DNA of 64,000 bases from Bdellovibrio sp. ZAP7 (GCF_006874645.1 NZ_CP030082.1:3224001-3288000); one strand, 5' to 3'. Shown: positions 17,339-26,616, counted from the stretch's first letter. Notes: a model not told the origin generated them from the letters alone. Made by a program: numbers and translations.

Positions 17339-18805
17339 ATGTTTCTCCGTCTTAATTTTTGGTTCGGTATCGTCTTGATTTTCTGCCTGTCACAAAAAGT
17401 TTTGGCAGCTCCTACACCAGACAAAGCCAATGAGAAAACAACATTCTCAATGGTGATATCCGGCATAGATCAAGTGCTCAAAGATTTGGGTAACGACAAT
17501 GTCTTTAATTCACAGACTTGTCCCACCTATATTAACAAAATAACGGACTGGCTTTTCTATCTGCCGGCAGACCAACTAGTCCCCCACAATCCACAAGAGA
17601 TTGCATTTTTGAAAAGTAACGGTGATTCCATCATTCAAAAGATATTTCTTTTGCGCCTGAAACTGCATGAGCGCCTAAAAGATTTCGACAAAGCGAACAA
17701 CCTTACTGACGCTTGCGTTTTAAAAATTCGCGAAGGCCTGCAGTACGCCCGCTTCACAAACGAATACATTATCGAGTGGATGGTGCATAACAAAGTCATC
17801 ACCTTTGAAGAAACCCCGATCCTTGCGGGATCATTTCCCTTCGTCCTGAAAGATCCCTCACTTGATAAAATCGAACTTACTCCCGGAGATGTCCTTTTAA
17901 TTCGCGGGAAAAGCTTTGTTTCTGCGATGATCGCGCGAATCGGCGATGAAGAAGGAAACTTCTCGCATCTGGCAATTGTCGGACAAGATGACAAGGGCGA
18001 GCTACAAATCGTGGAATCCCTGATTCAAGAGGGTGTCGTCGTAACACCTCTCGATAAATGGCGAAAAGCACAAGATTCCCGCGTTGCCCTGTTTAGATTG
18101 CCGGATAAAATTTTGGCCAAGAAAGCCGCCCGTCTGGTTTATCAATGGGGTCTGACTCACGCTGAATATGATTTTGCAATGGATGACAGTCACTATGATC
18201 GAGCCTTTTGCTCTGAAGTCGTGCGCTATGCATTTGATAAAGCTTCTGACGGTAAATTGATCGTTCCAAAATACCGAAGCCACGTCAGTAAATTTAAAGA
18301 CGGACCCTATCCAAAATCCTTGGGAGTCACTCAGGCAACGTTGTTTGCTCCCTATGACATCGAAGTCGATCCCCGCTTTCAATATTTGGCCGAGGGAACT
18401 TTCTATCCGCTGTTGCGACAAGTAAGAATTCAAGACTCAATCTTGCAATGCATTTATGAATGGATGATCAAAAAGGACTACACCTTCTATGAACCCTGGT
18501 GGTTAGGCACGGAAGCGACCTTGGGAAAAGGGCTCCGCTTTCTAGGTTTTATGAAGGACCAGATGCCAACCTATATGCCCAAGGAAACCATAAAAACAAT
18601 TCTCCTCTTTGAAGGCGTTTCTGACTCTTTGGAAAAGAACCTCTTTGAAAAAGAGAAGGCTTTTTACCAGAAACGGGGCTATCCCCCGTCCTTTCAAGAC
18701 ATGATGCTCGCGAATGAACAAAAAAGAAAAGAAGACTGCGCCCTCTATGAAAAGGGCAAAAAGTCAGAATTTCATTCTTTTTTTAGAGGCAAGGGCTGTA
18801 ATTAA
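17339..18805 (+). CDS. YiiX/YebB-like permuted NlpC/P60 cysteine hydrolase, secreted
   Basis: 488 residues from the ATG at 17339, which has a GAGAGG site 4 bp upstream; a TTG at 17327 in frame is less likely. The signal peptide ends near VLAA. The central domain resembles the YiiX-type permuted papain-like fold: PGDVLLIRGKSF, then the His in NFSHLAIVG and the Cys in RAFCSEVV, the family's permuted His-then-Cys order. Members hydrolyse amide or ester bonds in lipids or peptidoglycan-like substrates; the target here is unknown. The N-terminal 170 residues and the charged C-terminal tail are additional. Divergent from the patatin gene, so both may serve envelope degradation. Confidence 0.8.
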   Translation: MFLRLNFWFGIVLIFCLSQKVLAAPTPDKANEKTTFSMVISGIDQVLKDLGNDNVFNSQTCPTYINKITDWLFYLPADQLVPHNPQEIAFLKSNGDSIIQKIFLLRLKLHERLKDFDKANNLTDACVLKIREGLQYARFTNEYIIEWMVHNKVITFEETPILAGSFPFVLKDPSLDKIELTPGDVLLIRGKSFVSAMIARIGDEEGNFSHLAIVGQDDKGELQIVESLIQEGVVVTPLDKWRKAQDSRVALFRLPDKILAKKAARLVYQWGLTHAEYDFAMDDSHYDRAFCSEVVRYAFDKASDGKLIVPKYRSHVSKFKDGPYPKSLGVTQATLFAPYDIEVDPRFQYLAEGTFYPLLRQVRIQDSILQCIYEWMIKKDYTFYEPWWLGTEATLGKGLRFLGFMKDQMPTYMPKETIKTILLFEGVSDSLEKNLFEKEKAFYQKRGYPPSFQDMMLANEQKRKEDCALYEKGKKSEFHSFFRGKGCN

Positions 18806-18908
18806 TGTCAGCAGAGTTTACGCCCCATGCTAAATGGATTCATTTTAATTCAAGACCATTTGACCCTAGGCCCCCTATTTGAAAGAACTCTGCCTATAAG
18901 GAGCACCC

Positions 18909-19334
18909 ATGAAATTCTTCGCTTTTCTAACTGCATTCTTTTCTTTAATGGCAGTATCCCATGCCGCAACCGTTACTATTGAAGGTTTCAGAAATACCAA
19001 AGGCTTTGCCGCCGTCAGCGTTTTTCATGAAAGAGAACAGCGTGCTTTTCCAGGTGATGCCGACAAGGCAATCAAAACTCTTTATGTTCCTGTTCCGAAA
19101 AATTCAAAATTGGAATTCACACTGGACAACATGCCTGTCGGGAAATACGCCATCGCAGTTCTTCATGATGAAGATGGAAATAAAAAGTTGAACACAGTAC
19201 TGGGCTACCCGCGCGAAGGTTTTGGGTTTTCGAACAATCCAACTATTTTAGTTGGCGCTCCGGCATTTTCAAAATGCGCCGTTGAGTTGACAGAAGATAC
19301 CGTTGTTAAAATCAAAATGAAGTATTTCTACTAA
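18909..19334 (+). CDS. DUF2141 family secreted protein
   Basis: 141 residues with a clear signal peptide ending at SHA (about 19). The mature part matches the DUF2141 pattern: an immunoglobulin-like beta domain with G-x-Y-A-I-A-V-L-H-D-E-D-G-N-x-K-L-N followed by G-x-P-x-E-G-F-G-F-S-N-N. The function of the family is unknown; it is periplasmic or surface-located. Preceded by an AAGGAG site. Likely its own transcript, about 100 bp after the previous gene. Confidence 0.9.
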   Translation: MKFFAFLTAFFSLMAVSHAATVTIEGFRNTKGFAAVSVFHEREQRAFPGDADKAIKTLYVPVPKNSKLEFTLDNMPVGKYAIAVLHDEDGNKKLNTVLGYPREGFGFSNNPTILVGAPAFSKCAVELTEDTVVKIKMKYFY

Positions 19335-19446
19335 TTCTTGCCGCACGTTCTCTGGGGATCAAATTTTCCATGCGATCCCCTGCGACCTAGTCCTGCTGTC
19401 GTAAATTTCCATTGTCCAATCTTAAGAATAAAGTTTCAATCTACTG

Positions 19447-20244
19447 ATGTCGTACGAAACAAAGATCATCAGTTTAAAAGGCCATCGCACACTTCTGGCA
19501 TGTTATTCCCTCGCCTCGCGTACTTCCCACAAATGGGTGGTTTTTTTGCCGGAGTCAGGATCTGAATTTCGGCACGGCGATCGCCAAGAACTTGTCGGTC
19601 TTATCGGCGCTCACATGTCCAAAAAGTATAATTTCTTAGTGATCAATAAACCCGGTGTTGAAGCTGATCATGTCGATAAGAAGGTCTTCGAAAAATCCTT
19701 TCGTCACGAAAAACGCATTCAGGACGCCCTTCAAACACTCAAGGAAGTTATTCCACCTAAAGATAAAATTCACTTAATAGGATACTCCGAAGGAGCCTAC
19801 AACACTCCCGTCGTTGCCAGTAAAGACAAACGAATCGTTTCCATCGCAATGATTGGCGGCGGAACCCGAGGCTGGCTTAAAGAGGAACTCAGCAATGCGA
19901 GTCCTAAAGAAAAGCTTTCTTATGAGCGCGCCATTAAAAATATTTATAAAAAGCCCAAATCCAAAACGAGGTGGAATGGCTTTTCCTATGCGACTTGGTA
20001 TTCATATCGCAGCGACAATACTTTAAGAGCCCTTAAAGGTTTAAATATTCCTGCCGTCGCCATTCTTGGAGCCCGCGATAAAGTCATCGATTTGAAAGCT
20101 GCCATCGTGGACTTAGTTTTAGTCAGCGAACGAAAACCCATCCAAGTGCATATCTTTGGAGATTGTGGACATCACTTCACCAAACATTGGAAACCTGTCA
20201 GTCGCGTTCTTAGTCGCTTTCTCTCTGAACAAGAAAGAAAATAA
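19447..20244 (+). CDS. Alpha/beta-hydrolase family protein
   Basis: 265 residues without a signal peptide, so probably cytoplasmic. The nucleophile elbow is GYSEGAY, an acidic residue follows in the ILGARDKVID strand, and a late His is in DCGHHFTKHW, giving a plausible Ser-Asp-His triad. The early strand KWVVFLPESGSEFRHG takes the place of the usual oxyanion HG motif. Ends at a bidirectional terminator shared with the convergent lipoprotein gene. The substrate is unknown; an esterase or peptidase of the S9-like type are both possible. The start has no strong ribosome binding site, so the N terminus is uncertain. Confidence 0.75.
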   Translation: MSYETKIISLKGHRTLLACYSLASRTSHKWVVFLPESGSEFRHGDRQELVGLIGAHMSKKYNFLVINKPGVEADHVDKKVFEKSFRHEKRIQDALQTLKEVIPPKDKIHLIGYSEGAYNTPVVASKDKRIVSIAMIGGGTRGWLKEELSNASPKEKLSYERAIKNIYKKPKSKTRWNGFSYATWYSYRSDNTLRALKGLNIPAVAILGARDKVIDLKAAIVDLVLVSERKPIQVHIFGDCGHHFTKHWKPVSRVLSRFLSEQERK

Positions 20245-20245
20245 A

Positions 20246-20274
20246 AAACCCACATCCTTTCGGATTGTGGGTTT
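20246..20274. terminator. Bidirectional intrinsic terminator
   Basis: Stem AAACCCACATCC / GGATTGTGGGTTT between two convergent genes. It has a long T-run when read on the minus strand and a shorter one on the plus strand. Confidence 0.85.
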
Positions 20275-20298
20275 CGATTTATCTATCTTAAATCAAGA

Positions 20299-21372
20299 TT
20301 ACTTCTTCGGCTCGACTCCGACATTTCTAAGATGCTGAGGATGTTCGTAATACATCATGAAATCTTCCGCATCACGTGGAGCTGTGAATGCAAGTTCCGT
20401 AACCAGATGACTTCCCGCCTCTGGAGCCGAACCATCAAACACATCCAGGAACAATCCAATACGGTTTGTCATTTCTGCATCACTCGCCGTTGGAGCTCTG
20501 CCATTTGCTGGAACCAACACGTACATTTTTGGAACCGGTTCTACGACAACGTAATCACCTTCGATATTTCCAGATTTAGGATTCGTAAAGTACTTAGCTT
20601 TTGTCGTATTCGTCTTAATGAATTTAGCTTTCTTTTGACCCTTTTGAGTCGAAAGCTCTAACACGCCATCTTTGAAACGGCCGTACTCTGACAGATAAGA
20701 ACCTTCAAGGTCATTCCAGTTACCGCGCCAGCTGGAAGCCAAATGCCCTTTTTGGTAAACCAATGTGGCCAGTTCTAACTGCGTGAAACTTAAAGCATCG
20801 TTAATACTTGAAAGAACGCCGCCTTTGCCTGTGTCCACTACATCAGGAAATACGATCTGCCCATCCGGATCTCCAGCGATATTAGCACCCGCCAACGGAT
20901 TGCTGATGCCATTTTTCAAATGAAGCATCAATGCCACTTTCGGATCCACTACAAGGTTACCATTGCGCGCTTCCACGTTGTGCATTTCATAAGTGCCGGC
21001 GTTCACACCAGGGACGAATTTATAAACTGAAATTCTTGTTGCGATCTTATCCAGATAACCCACCACTTTATTCAAGATCGGAGCTTTTTGGCTGGCCATA
21101 TAAGGAAGCCCCATATTCATCAATTGGTCGTATTCCAAAAGAACGCCATAATAAGTATCGCCTTCAGTTTGAGAGCGCTCCATATAAAGGCGCATTGCGG
21201 GACGCTTAATTCCCGTCGTACGTTTGGAAAATAGTCCCTCACCAAGATAAGTTCCAGTCAGGTCAGCCGCAGAAGGCGTGCGAGCTGCTGTCACCTCCGA
21301 TTGAGGTTCTCGTGGCGTGCTTGCACACGACGCCATAACAACTGTCAAAGCGAGTAGTAAAATCCTTTTCAA
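20299..21372 (-). CDS. Lipoprotein of unknown function
   Basis: 357 residues, starting at a TTG codon (21372) placed 7 bp after a strong GGAGAGGAG site; a longer frame from 21396 would put this site inside the gene. The N terminus then reads MKRILLLALTVVMASCAST, a textbook lipobox with Cys17. The mature protein is about 340 residues with no domain I recognise; it is rich in beta-type segments and has repeated GTYLGEGLF / LEGSYLSEYG-like stretches near the start and middle. The neighbouring gene upstream on the same strand (21418-22410) is also exported and unrecognised; 45 bp separate them, so they may form a pair. Confidence 0.75.
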   Translation of the reverse strand: MKRILLLALTVVMASCASTPREPQSEVTAARTPSAADLTGTYLGEGLFSKRTTGIKRPAMRLYMERSQTEGDTYYGVLLEYDQLMNMGLPYMASQKAPILNKVVGYLDKIATRISVYKFVPGVNAGTYEMHNVEARNGNLVVDPKVALMLHLKNGISNPLAGANIAGDPDGQIVFPDVVDTGKGGVLSSINDALSFTQLELATLVYQKGHLASSWRGNWNDLEGSYLSEYGRFKDGVLELSTQKGQKKAKFIKTNTTKAKYFTNPKSGNIEGDYVVVEPVPKMYVLVPANGRAPTASDAEMTNRIGLFLDVFDGSAPEAGSHLVTELAFTAPRDAEDFMMYYEHPQHLRNVGVEPKK

Positions 21373-21417
21373 TCGAAACTCCTCTCCGTAGAGCAAATAT
21401 AAAAATCGTTTTAAATC

Positions 21418-22410
21418 TTATCTATGTTTCAGCTGATGCCTAAAAAAGATTCCATCATCCCCAAAGGATGACGAAACAAATTCAGACGTAGTTACAACAT
21501 CCGCTACCAATTCAGAATCCTGCAGCAGTCTTTTCACATTTTCAGGGGCATAGTCTGCATAGTTAAAGTCTTTATACTTTTCTGGCACAGCACGAATCTG
21601 GTAAATCACGGTGTTTACCGGAATCGTCACAAAATCATTTCTGACGTCATGAGGGTCAGACGAAAACGTCAATTTTTCTGATGGAACAAAGAAAACCTGG
21701 CGAGGGGATCTTACATCAGTAACCAGATGTCCTTTCTGGTCCAGCTCAGCGAATCCCCGAATCGCCAACTCTTCTGGATATGGAGAAGCGTTCAGGAAGA
21801 TTTTATGAACCAGTTTTTGGCCAATGGAAGTCCCGATAGGCACAATATTAGACATCGGATATTTAAAAAAGTTATAGTCCTGGTCCTGGCCATCTAAAGA
21901 AACCAATGCAGATACATTTGTACTAAAAGTTCCATCACGTAATAACTTAAGAGCCAGACCTGGCGCCACCGGTCTTCCCGATTTCACCGCCGAAGTCAGC
22001 GACAACCTCAGAAGACCACAATCCGCTCCTTGAAAAAGACCTGAATACTTATTTTGATGAGGTACGATTTTAACTTTTGTGATGCTCGCCCGGGCGTGCA
22101 GAAATTTCGTCCAGCCTTTTGGAGCAAAATCATCAAAGCGAGATCCCTTGATCGCAACTTCTTGTCGTCCCATTCCAATGATCTGAGTCAATCCGAGGGC
22201 TTTATAATCCGGAAGTTGCTTATAGGCGCTCTCCTGAATCTGCTTCCACAAAACCTCCTGCTTTTCGCAGGCACTAAGAGCTTTATAATTCTCTGGTGTC
22301 GAGGCTGGGAATCGCGGATTAGAATCCGACTGAAAATCATCGATGAGGTAGGCGATTGAAGCGAAAACAGCAAGGGTACAGACCGCTCCATAGATAACCT
22401 TTTTCTTCAT
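21418..22410 (-). CDS. Membrane-anchored or secreted protein of unknown function
   Basis: 330 residues from the ATG at 22410, which has a GGAGG site upstream; the frame extends to 22443 without support. A hydrophobic N-terminal segment (about 5-24) follows a Lys-rich start, giving a signal anchor or signal peptide. The rest has no recognised domain. It is predicted mostly beta, with one early Cys (CEKQEVLWKQI) and another in GADCGLLRLS. Same strand and 45 bp upstream of the TTG-started lipoprotein. It is divergent from the haem peroxidase gene, with about 200 bp holding both promoters. Confidence 0.7.
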   Translation of the reverse strand: MKKKVIYGAVCTLAVFASIAYLIDDFQSDSNPRFPASTPENYKALSACEKQEVLWKQIQESAYKQLPDYKALGLTQIIGMGRQEVAIKGSRFDDFAPKGWTKFLHARASITKVKIVPHQNKYSGLFQGADCGLLRLSLTSAVKSGRPVAPGLALKLLRDGTFSTNVSALVSLDGQDQDYNFFKYPMSNIVPIGTSIGQKLVHKIFLNASPYPEELAIRGFAELDQKGHLVTDVRSPRQVFFVPSEKLTFSSDPHDVRNDFVTIPVNTVIYQIRAVPEKYKDFNYADYAPENVKRLLQDSELVADVVTTSEFVSSSFGDDGIFFRHQLKHR

Positions 22411-22613
22411 CACGCCTCCAGCTGATACTGTAGCAGACATCAATTTCTGTTTGCACAGACTATCTGAAACTCACGGACCCTTTTTTTGAGCACTCATAGT
22501 AACCGCTGATCCTACGTCTGGACCTCGCAGAATCTTGTGCAGCATGAATATTTTCGCTTATCCTTAAACGGTCTGCGTTTCAAACAAAGTTAAAAGCTAA
22601 TGAAGGAGTCTGC

Positions 22614-24686
22614 GTGAATCAAAAAGGTATTCTGTCCGTTCTGATCAGTTCAAGTATGGTTTTATCGTCTTGCACACATGGTCCCGTTAATCCAAGTGCA
22701 AAATATATTCACGACACTTCCGTTCCAACAATGACCGATGAAGAGCGTCGCGCACCCAGTTCATCCTTGGCCGACACCCCTTGGACAACGTGGTCCGAGA
22801 AAAATGAAATCTCTGGTTTGCTCGTCCTAAAGAAAGTCCGTGATAGCCTCTTGGCTGGCAACCTTCATGACCCGCATGTCGGTTACTTTGGTTACGCTCC
22901 CATAGATTGTTCTAAAACGAACACGAACTTCAGATCTGCTGATGGTTCATGTACGGATCTTAAAGATGGTCACATCGGTGCCGCCGGCGTCGCTTTCGGT
23001 CGCAACGTTTCTCCAGACTTTATCGACAAAGATGCTCCCAATAAAATCATGGTTCCAAATCCCGCCTTGGTTTCTAAAGAGTTCTTCACACGTGATGAAT
23101 TCAAACCTGTTCCTTTCTTGAACATGATCGCTGGCGTATGGATTCAATTCATGAATCATGACTGGCTGACTCACGGTCCGAACAAGGTGGAAAATCCTTA
23201 TCGCGTGAAAGGTCCAGATGGCGTTGAGCACGTTGTCGACAGAACGAAAGACAATTCAAGCACTCACGCTCAATACAAAGATGGCTTTGATAAAGTTTCT
23301 GCCAATGACGTCTCTCACTGGTGGGATGCTTCTCAGATTTATGGCAGCAACAAAGAAGACCAACTTAAATTGCGCACGGGATATTTCGGTAAAATGAGAA
23401 CGGAAACGGTTAACGGCCGCGAACTTTTACCAAGAGACAACTCTTTGAATCCTGCAAACAACCGCCAAAACAATGGTTACGAAGCAACAGGCTTCCGTGA
23501 CAACTGGTGGGTTGGTTTGAGCATGCTTCACACTCTTTTCGTTAAAGAGCACAATGCTATCGCAAACAAATTGATGGCAAAGCATGTGACTTACGATGCA
23601 AAAACAAAAATGTACACGTGGAAAAACGGTTCAGATATCCGTCAAATGAACCAACAACAAGTGGACGAGCAAGTTTTCCAAACGGCACGTTTGATCAACT
23701 CCGCAATCCTCGCAAAAATTCATACAGTAGAGTGGACTCCAGCGATCCTGCCCAATCCGGTTTTGCGCAGAGCCATGTACTCGAACTGGTACGGGCTTGC
23801 AAATCCGGAGACTTGGTCCCGCGTTGTTAAACTTATTCCGGGCATGAACAAAGCAGATATCTTTAAAGGCGTAAAAGAAAGCTATGTTATCGGCGGTATC
23901 GTTGGTGGTAAAGCGAATAACTATGGCGTTCCTTTCAGTATCACTGAAGAGTTCACATCAGTTTATCGTCTGCACTCTTTATTGCCAGAAAACTTGGAAT
24001 TCAGAACTTTAGCTCAACCTAAAAAAGTTGAAGCCGTTCCATTCCCGAACACTCGTAACCATAACAGCTATGGCATCATGGCCTCTCATGACCTAAAAGA
24101 CTTGTATTACTCATTCGGCGTACAACACCCAGGTCAATTGGTTCTGAACAACTTCCCAAAATTTATGCAAGAACTAGAAATTCCAGGCCACCAAAAAATG
24201 GACTTGGCACTGGTCGATGTGATGCGTGATCGCGAGCGCGGTGTCCCTCGTTACAATCAGTTCAGAAGAGGCATTGGTTTGAAACCAATCAAAAAGTACA
24301 CAGACTTCTTCCCTGCTGGCAAACCCTTGGACGCAAGACAACTTGCGATTCGCGACAAATTCTATAGCGTTTACGGTCGCGATGCGAACGGTAACGACAA
24401 CGTCGAGTTGATCGACCTTCTTGTCGGAACTTGCGCTGAGGAAGTTCGCCCGGCCCAATTTGGTTTCGGCGAGACGATGTTCCAAATCTTTATCTTGATG
24501 GCTTCCCGTCGTTTGATGGCAGACAGATTCTTTACGGATGATTACAATGCCGCTCACTACACGAAGACTGGTATGGAATGGATTGATGACGAAGGCACTC
24601 TTGCAAAAGTCATCGGTCGCCACATCCCAGAGCTAAAAGGCAAAATGAAAGGTCTGACATCAGCTTTCGAACCTTGGCACAACTAA
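22614..24686 (+). CDS. Animal-type haem peroxidase lipoprotein
   Basis: 690-residue protein of the peroxidase-cyclooxygenase (An_peroxidase) superfamily. A GTG start follows an AAGGAG site; an in-frame signal ends in LSSC, predicting lipidation at Cys20. The distal region reads QFMNHDWLTHG (His182). Then come SMLHTLFVKEHNAIA, the R-x-x-N-type helix typical of the family, and proximal His454 in SVYRLHSLLP. The C-terminal helices with DLLVGTCAEE also match. Family members oxidise halides, lipids or phenolics with H2O2; the substrate here is unknown. A surface-anchored oxidase could be defensive or act on prey. A strong terminator follows. Confidence 0.9.
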   Translation: MNQKGILSVLISSSMVLSSCTHGPVNPSAKYIHDTSVPTMTDEERRAPSSSLADTPWTTWSEKNEISGLLVLKKVRDSLLAGNLHDPHVGYFGYAPIDCSKTNTNFRSADGSCTDLKDGHIGAAGVAFGRNVSPDFIDKDAPNKIMVPNPALVSKEFFTRDEFKPVPFLNMIAGVWIQFMNHDWLTHGPNKVENPYRVKGPDGVEHVVDRTKDNSSTHAQYKDGFDKVSANDVSHWWDASQIYGSNKEDQLKLRTGYFGKMRTETVNGRELLPRDNSLNPANNRQNNGYEATGFRDNWWVGLSMLHTLFVKEHNAIANKLMAKHVTYDAKTKMYTWKNGSDIRQMNQQQVDEQVFQTARLINSAILAKIHTVEWTPAILPNPVLRRAMYSNWYGLANPETWSRVVKLIPGMNKADIFKGVKESYVIGGIVGGKANNYGVPFSITEEFTSVYRLHSLLPENLEFRTLAQPKKVEAVPFPNTRNHNSYGIMASHDLKDLYYSFGVQHPGQLVLNNFPKFMQELEIPGHQKMDLALVDVMRDRERGVPRYNQFRRGIGLKPIKKYTDFFPAGKPLDARQLAIRDKFYSVYGRDANGNDNVELIDLLVGTCAEEVRPAQFGFGETMFQIFILMASRRLMADRFFTDDYNAAHYTKTGMEWIDDEGTLAKVIGRHIPELKGKMKGLTSAFEPWHN

Positions 24687-24706
24687 AAGACTGACGGCTT
24701 AAAATT

Positions 24707-24738
24707 AAAAAGGAGAAGATGAAAGTCTTCTCCTTTTT
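24707..24738 (+). terminator. Intrinsic terminator after the haem peroxidase gene
   Basis: Perfect 13-bp stem AAAAAGGAGAAGA / TCTTCTCCTTTTT with a 6-nt loop and a T-run. Confidence 0.9.
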
Positions 24739-24761
24739 ATATGAAAATTTTGAATCTAATC

Positions 24762-25532
24762 TTAAAGCTGCGCGCTGCTAAAAAGAGGCATTTCCAGCAC
24801 CTCGCCTTTAAATTCAACATGCTTTAACTTTTCGCGGAAAATTTCCACCGACACATTCTGAGTTAACGGCGGATAAAAATCATCCCAGTGATGAGGAATA
24901 ACAACCTTTGGGCGAATAATTGCCGTCTGCTTGGCAGCGATTTCCTGAATGCGGCTGTGGCCTTGCAAGGGCGCCAGCAAGTAATCAATTTCCAATCCTC
25001 GGTACATTTCCAGTTCACGCTGATCCGCACCCGCAGAGCTCATGAACAAGAACTTCTTACCACCACTTTCAAAGTAATAGGTCTGCACCAAACCTTTAGG
25101 ATACCCCAAGCCCAAACCACAAATATGCATGCAATCTTTTACACTGCATTGCTTGATGGTCGATAACACCAGTGGAATATCAAATTTCACATGCGCGCTT
25201 TTAAAAGCTCTCATGTTAAAGGATTTAAACAGCGTTTCTTTGTTATCAGCACTGGTCAGACGACCACCTGGAACTCCCCGCATTTTCAAAATCTGCCCTG
25301 TCAATCCCGGGGCATAAACTTGGGCGTCGGAGTTCTGAACTATATCAGGAATATCAAAAGTGTGATCAAAGTGACCGTGACCCACAAAAATGGCCTGCGT
25401 ATTGGCGAAGGATTTAGCTGCTGTGAAGGGAGCGGGCGCCCCTTTTCCACGGGAAAGGAAGGGATCGAAAGCAATCTCACCCTGTTTGTCTTTCACAATA
25501 AAACCTGCAGTACCCAGCCAAGTAAATTCCAT
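24762..25532 (-). CDS. Metallo-beta-lactamase-fold hydrolase (UlaG-like)
   Basis: 256 residues without a signal peptide. The N-terminal strand WLGTAGFIVKDKQGEIAFDPF and the metal motif GHGHFDH (51-57) are typical of UlaG/YtnP-type MBL-fold hydrolases. Later ligands are the His in FKSAHVKF and a C-terminal PHHWDDFYPP. These suggest a two-metal site acting on a small phosphorylated or lactone-like substrate; the precise reaction is not readable. A cysteine cluster, KQCSVKDCMHICGLG (about 127-141), is unusual for the family and might bind a further metal. Convergent with the haem peroxidase gene; the ATG has a usable but weak ribosome binding site. Confidence 0.85.
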   Translation of the reverse strand: MEFTWLGTAGFIVKDKQGEIAFDPFLSRGKGAPAPFTAAKSFANTQAIFVGHGHFDHTFDIPDIVQNSDAQVYAPGLTGQILKMRGVPGGRLTSADNKETLFKSFNMRAFKSAHVKFDIPLVLSTIKQCSVKDCMHICGLGLGYPKGLVQTYYFESGGKKFLFMSSAGADQRELEMYRGLEIDYLLAPLQGHSRIQEIAAKQTAIIRPKVVIPHHWDDFYPPLTQNVSVEIFREKLKHVEFKGEVLEMPLFSSAQL

Positions 25533-25600
25533 GAAGCGACCTTAACAAACTAACCCTCGAAGCACAAGAACGACCAAGCTTGAGCCTTAACGTAAACAAA

Positions 25601-25627
25601 AAGATCCCCGCTTACGGCAGGGATCTT
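25601..25627 (-). terminator. Intrinsic terminator of the epoxide-hydrolase-like gene
   Basis: Stem AAGATCCC / GGGATCTT with an 11-nt loop; read on the minus strand it is followed by TTTTTGTTT. Confidence 0.85.
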
Positions 25628-25651
25628 CTTAAGAGTAAAAACTCAAGCAAT

Positions 25652-26572
25652 TTAGTTCGCACTTACGCGATTTGGTTCTTTCAAGAAGTTATCCAAAGCT
25701 TCGATAGTCGCTTTTGGACTTTCTTCCATCAACCAGTGACCCACATTTTTCAAAGTCACTGTTTGCGCATTCGGAGAAACGATTTTCATTGTGGCAGCTA
25801 AAGGGCCGCCCATGGCTTTCTCGCCACCGATAGAAAGAACTGGCATCGTTAGTTGATTTTTGGAAAGTTCTTTATTGTCTTTAGCATCTTGCGGAAACGC
25901 TTTGAACCACTCCATCGCAGCTCTCATGTGTCCTGGTGCTGCATATTGTTTTGTGAAATAATTCTTTTTTGCATCCGGAAACGTTTTTGGATCTGCAGAA
26001 AAAGTTGTCCAAAGATGATCCAGATAAGCTTTCTCACGGCCTTTCACCAATGCTTCAGCATCTTTGCCATAAAAACGGAAGTGCCAGATGTCAGGACTGT
26101 TATAGATATCATCGCCGGGACCTATACCGGGCAAGAACGCATCCATAACCACCAATTTAGTCGTCATTTGCGGGTACTTTGCCGCGAAGGCATAGGCGAC
26201 CATCAACCCAATATCATGACCTACGATATCTGCCTTCGCGATACCATAGTGATCCAATAGAACCTTCACATCATCTGCCATCGCAGCTTTGGTGTAACCA
26301 GATTCTGGTGCTTCACTTAAACCGCCCCCGCGAAGATCCGGAACGATGAATGTATATTTCGAAGAAAGAGATTTCATCACCGGCTCCCACATCAAAGCCG
26401 ATTCGCCCATTCCATGCAGCAAGACAACTGGAGAGCCCGTACCGCCTTTATAAACATTCATTTTAAAGCCGTTGATTTCGACTTTCTCTTGCTTGAATCC
26501 CTTCGGGATATCGATGGCATGAGCTGCCACACCAGAAATAAGAAGAGCTGTGATCAATAATAACTTTGTCAT
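25652..26572 (-). CDS. Exported alpha/beta-hydrolase, epoxide-hydrolase-like
   Basis: 306 residues with a signal peptide ending at AHA (about 19). Motifs: VVLLHGMGESALMWEPV (oxyanion HG), the nucleophile elbow VGHDIG with Asp120 instead of Ser, a cap domain rich in Trp/Tyr, and the catalytic His in GHWLMEESP near the end. Asp at the elbow is characteristic of epoxide hydrolases and haloalkane dehalogenases; the HGxG and cap features favour an epoxide hydrolase. Divergent from a LysR regulator, with a 7-bp-arm dyad 20 bp upstream of the start, so it is probably the regulator's target. Export of such an enzyme is less usual. Confidence 0.85.
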   Translation of the reverse strand: MTKLLLITALLISGVAAHAIDIPKGFKQEKVEINGFKMNVYKGGTGSPVVLLHGMGESALMWEPVMKSLSSKYTFIVPDLRGGGLSEAPESGYTKAAMADDVKVLLDHYGIAKADIVGHDIGLMVAYAFAAKYPQMTTKLVVMDAFLPGIGPGDDIYNSPDIWHFRFYGKDAEALVKGREKAYLDHLWTTFSADPKTFPDAKKNYFTKQYAAPGHMRAAMEWFKAFPQDAKDNKELSKNQLTMPVLSIGGEKAMGGPLAATMKIVSPNAQTVTLKNVGHWLMEESPKATIEALDNFLKEPNRVSAN

Positions 26573-26591
26573 TTGAGATTCCTTTTTTGTA

Positions 26592-26616
26592 TCTGAAGAC
26601 GTTTGTACGCTTCAGA
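26592..26616. promoter_or_regulatory. Dyad in the hydrolase/LysR divergent region, candidate operator
   Basis: Inverted repeat TCTGAAG - 11 nt - CTTCAGA, 20-44 bp upstream of the hydrolase start. The size and spacing suit a LysR-type dimer site; binding is inferred only. Confidence 0.5.
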
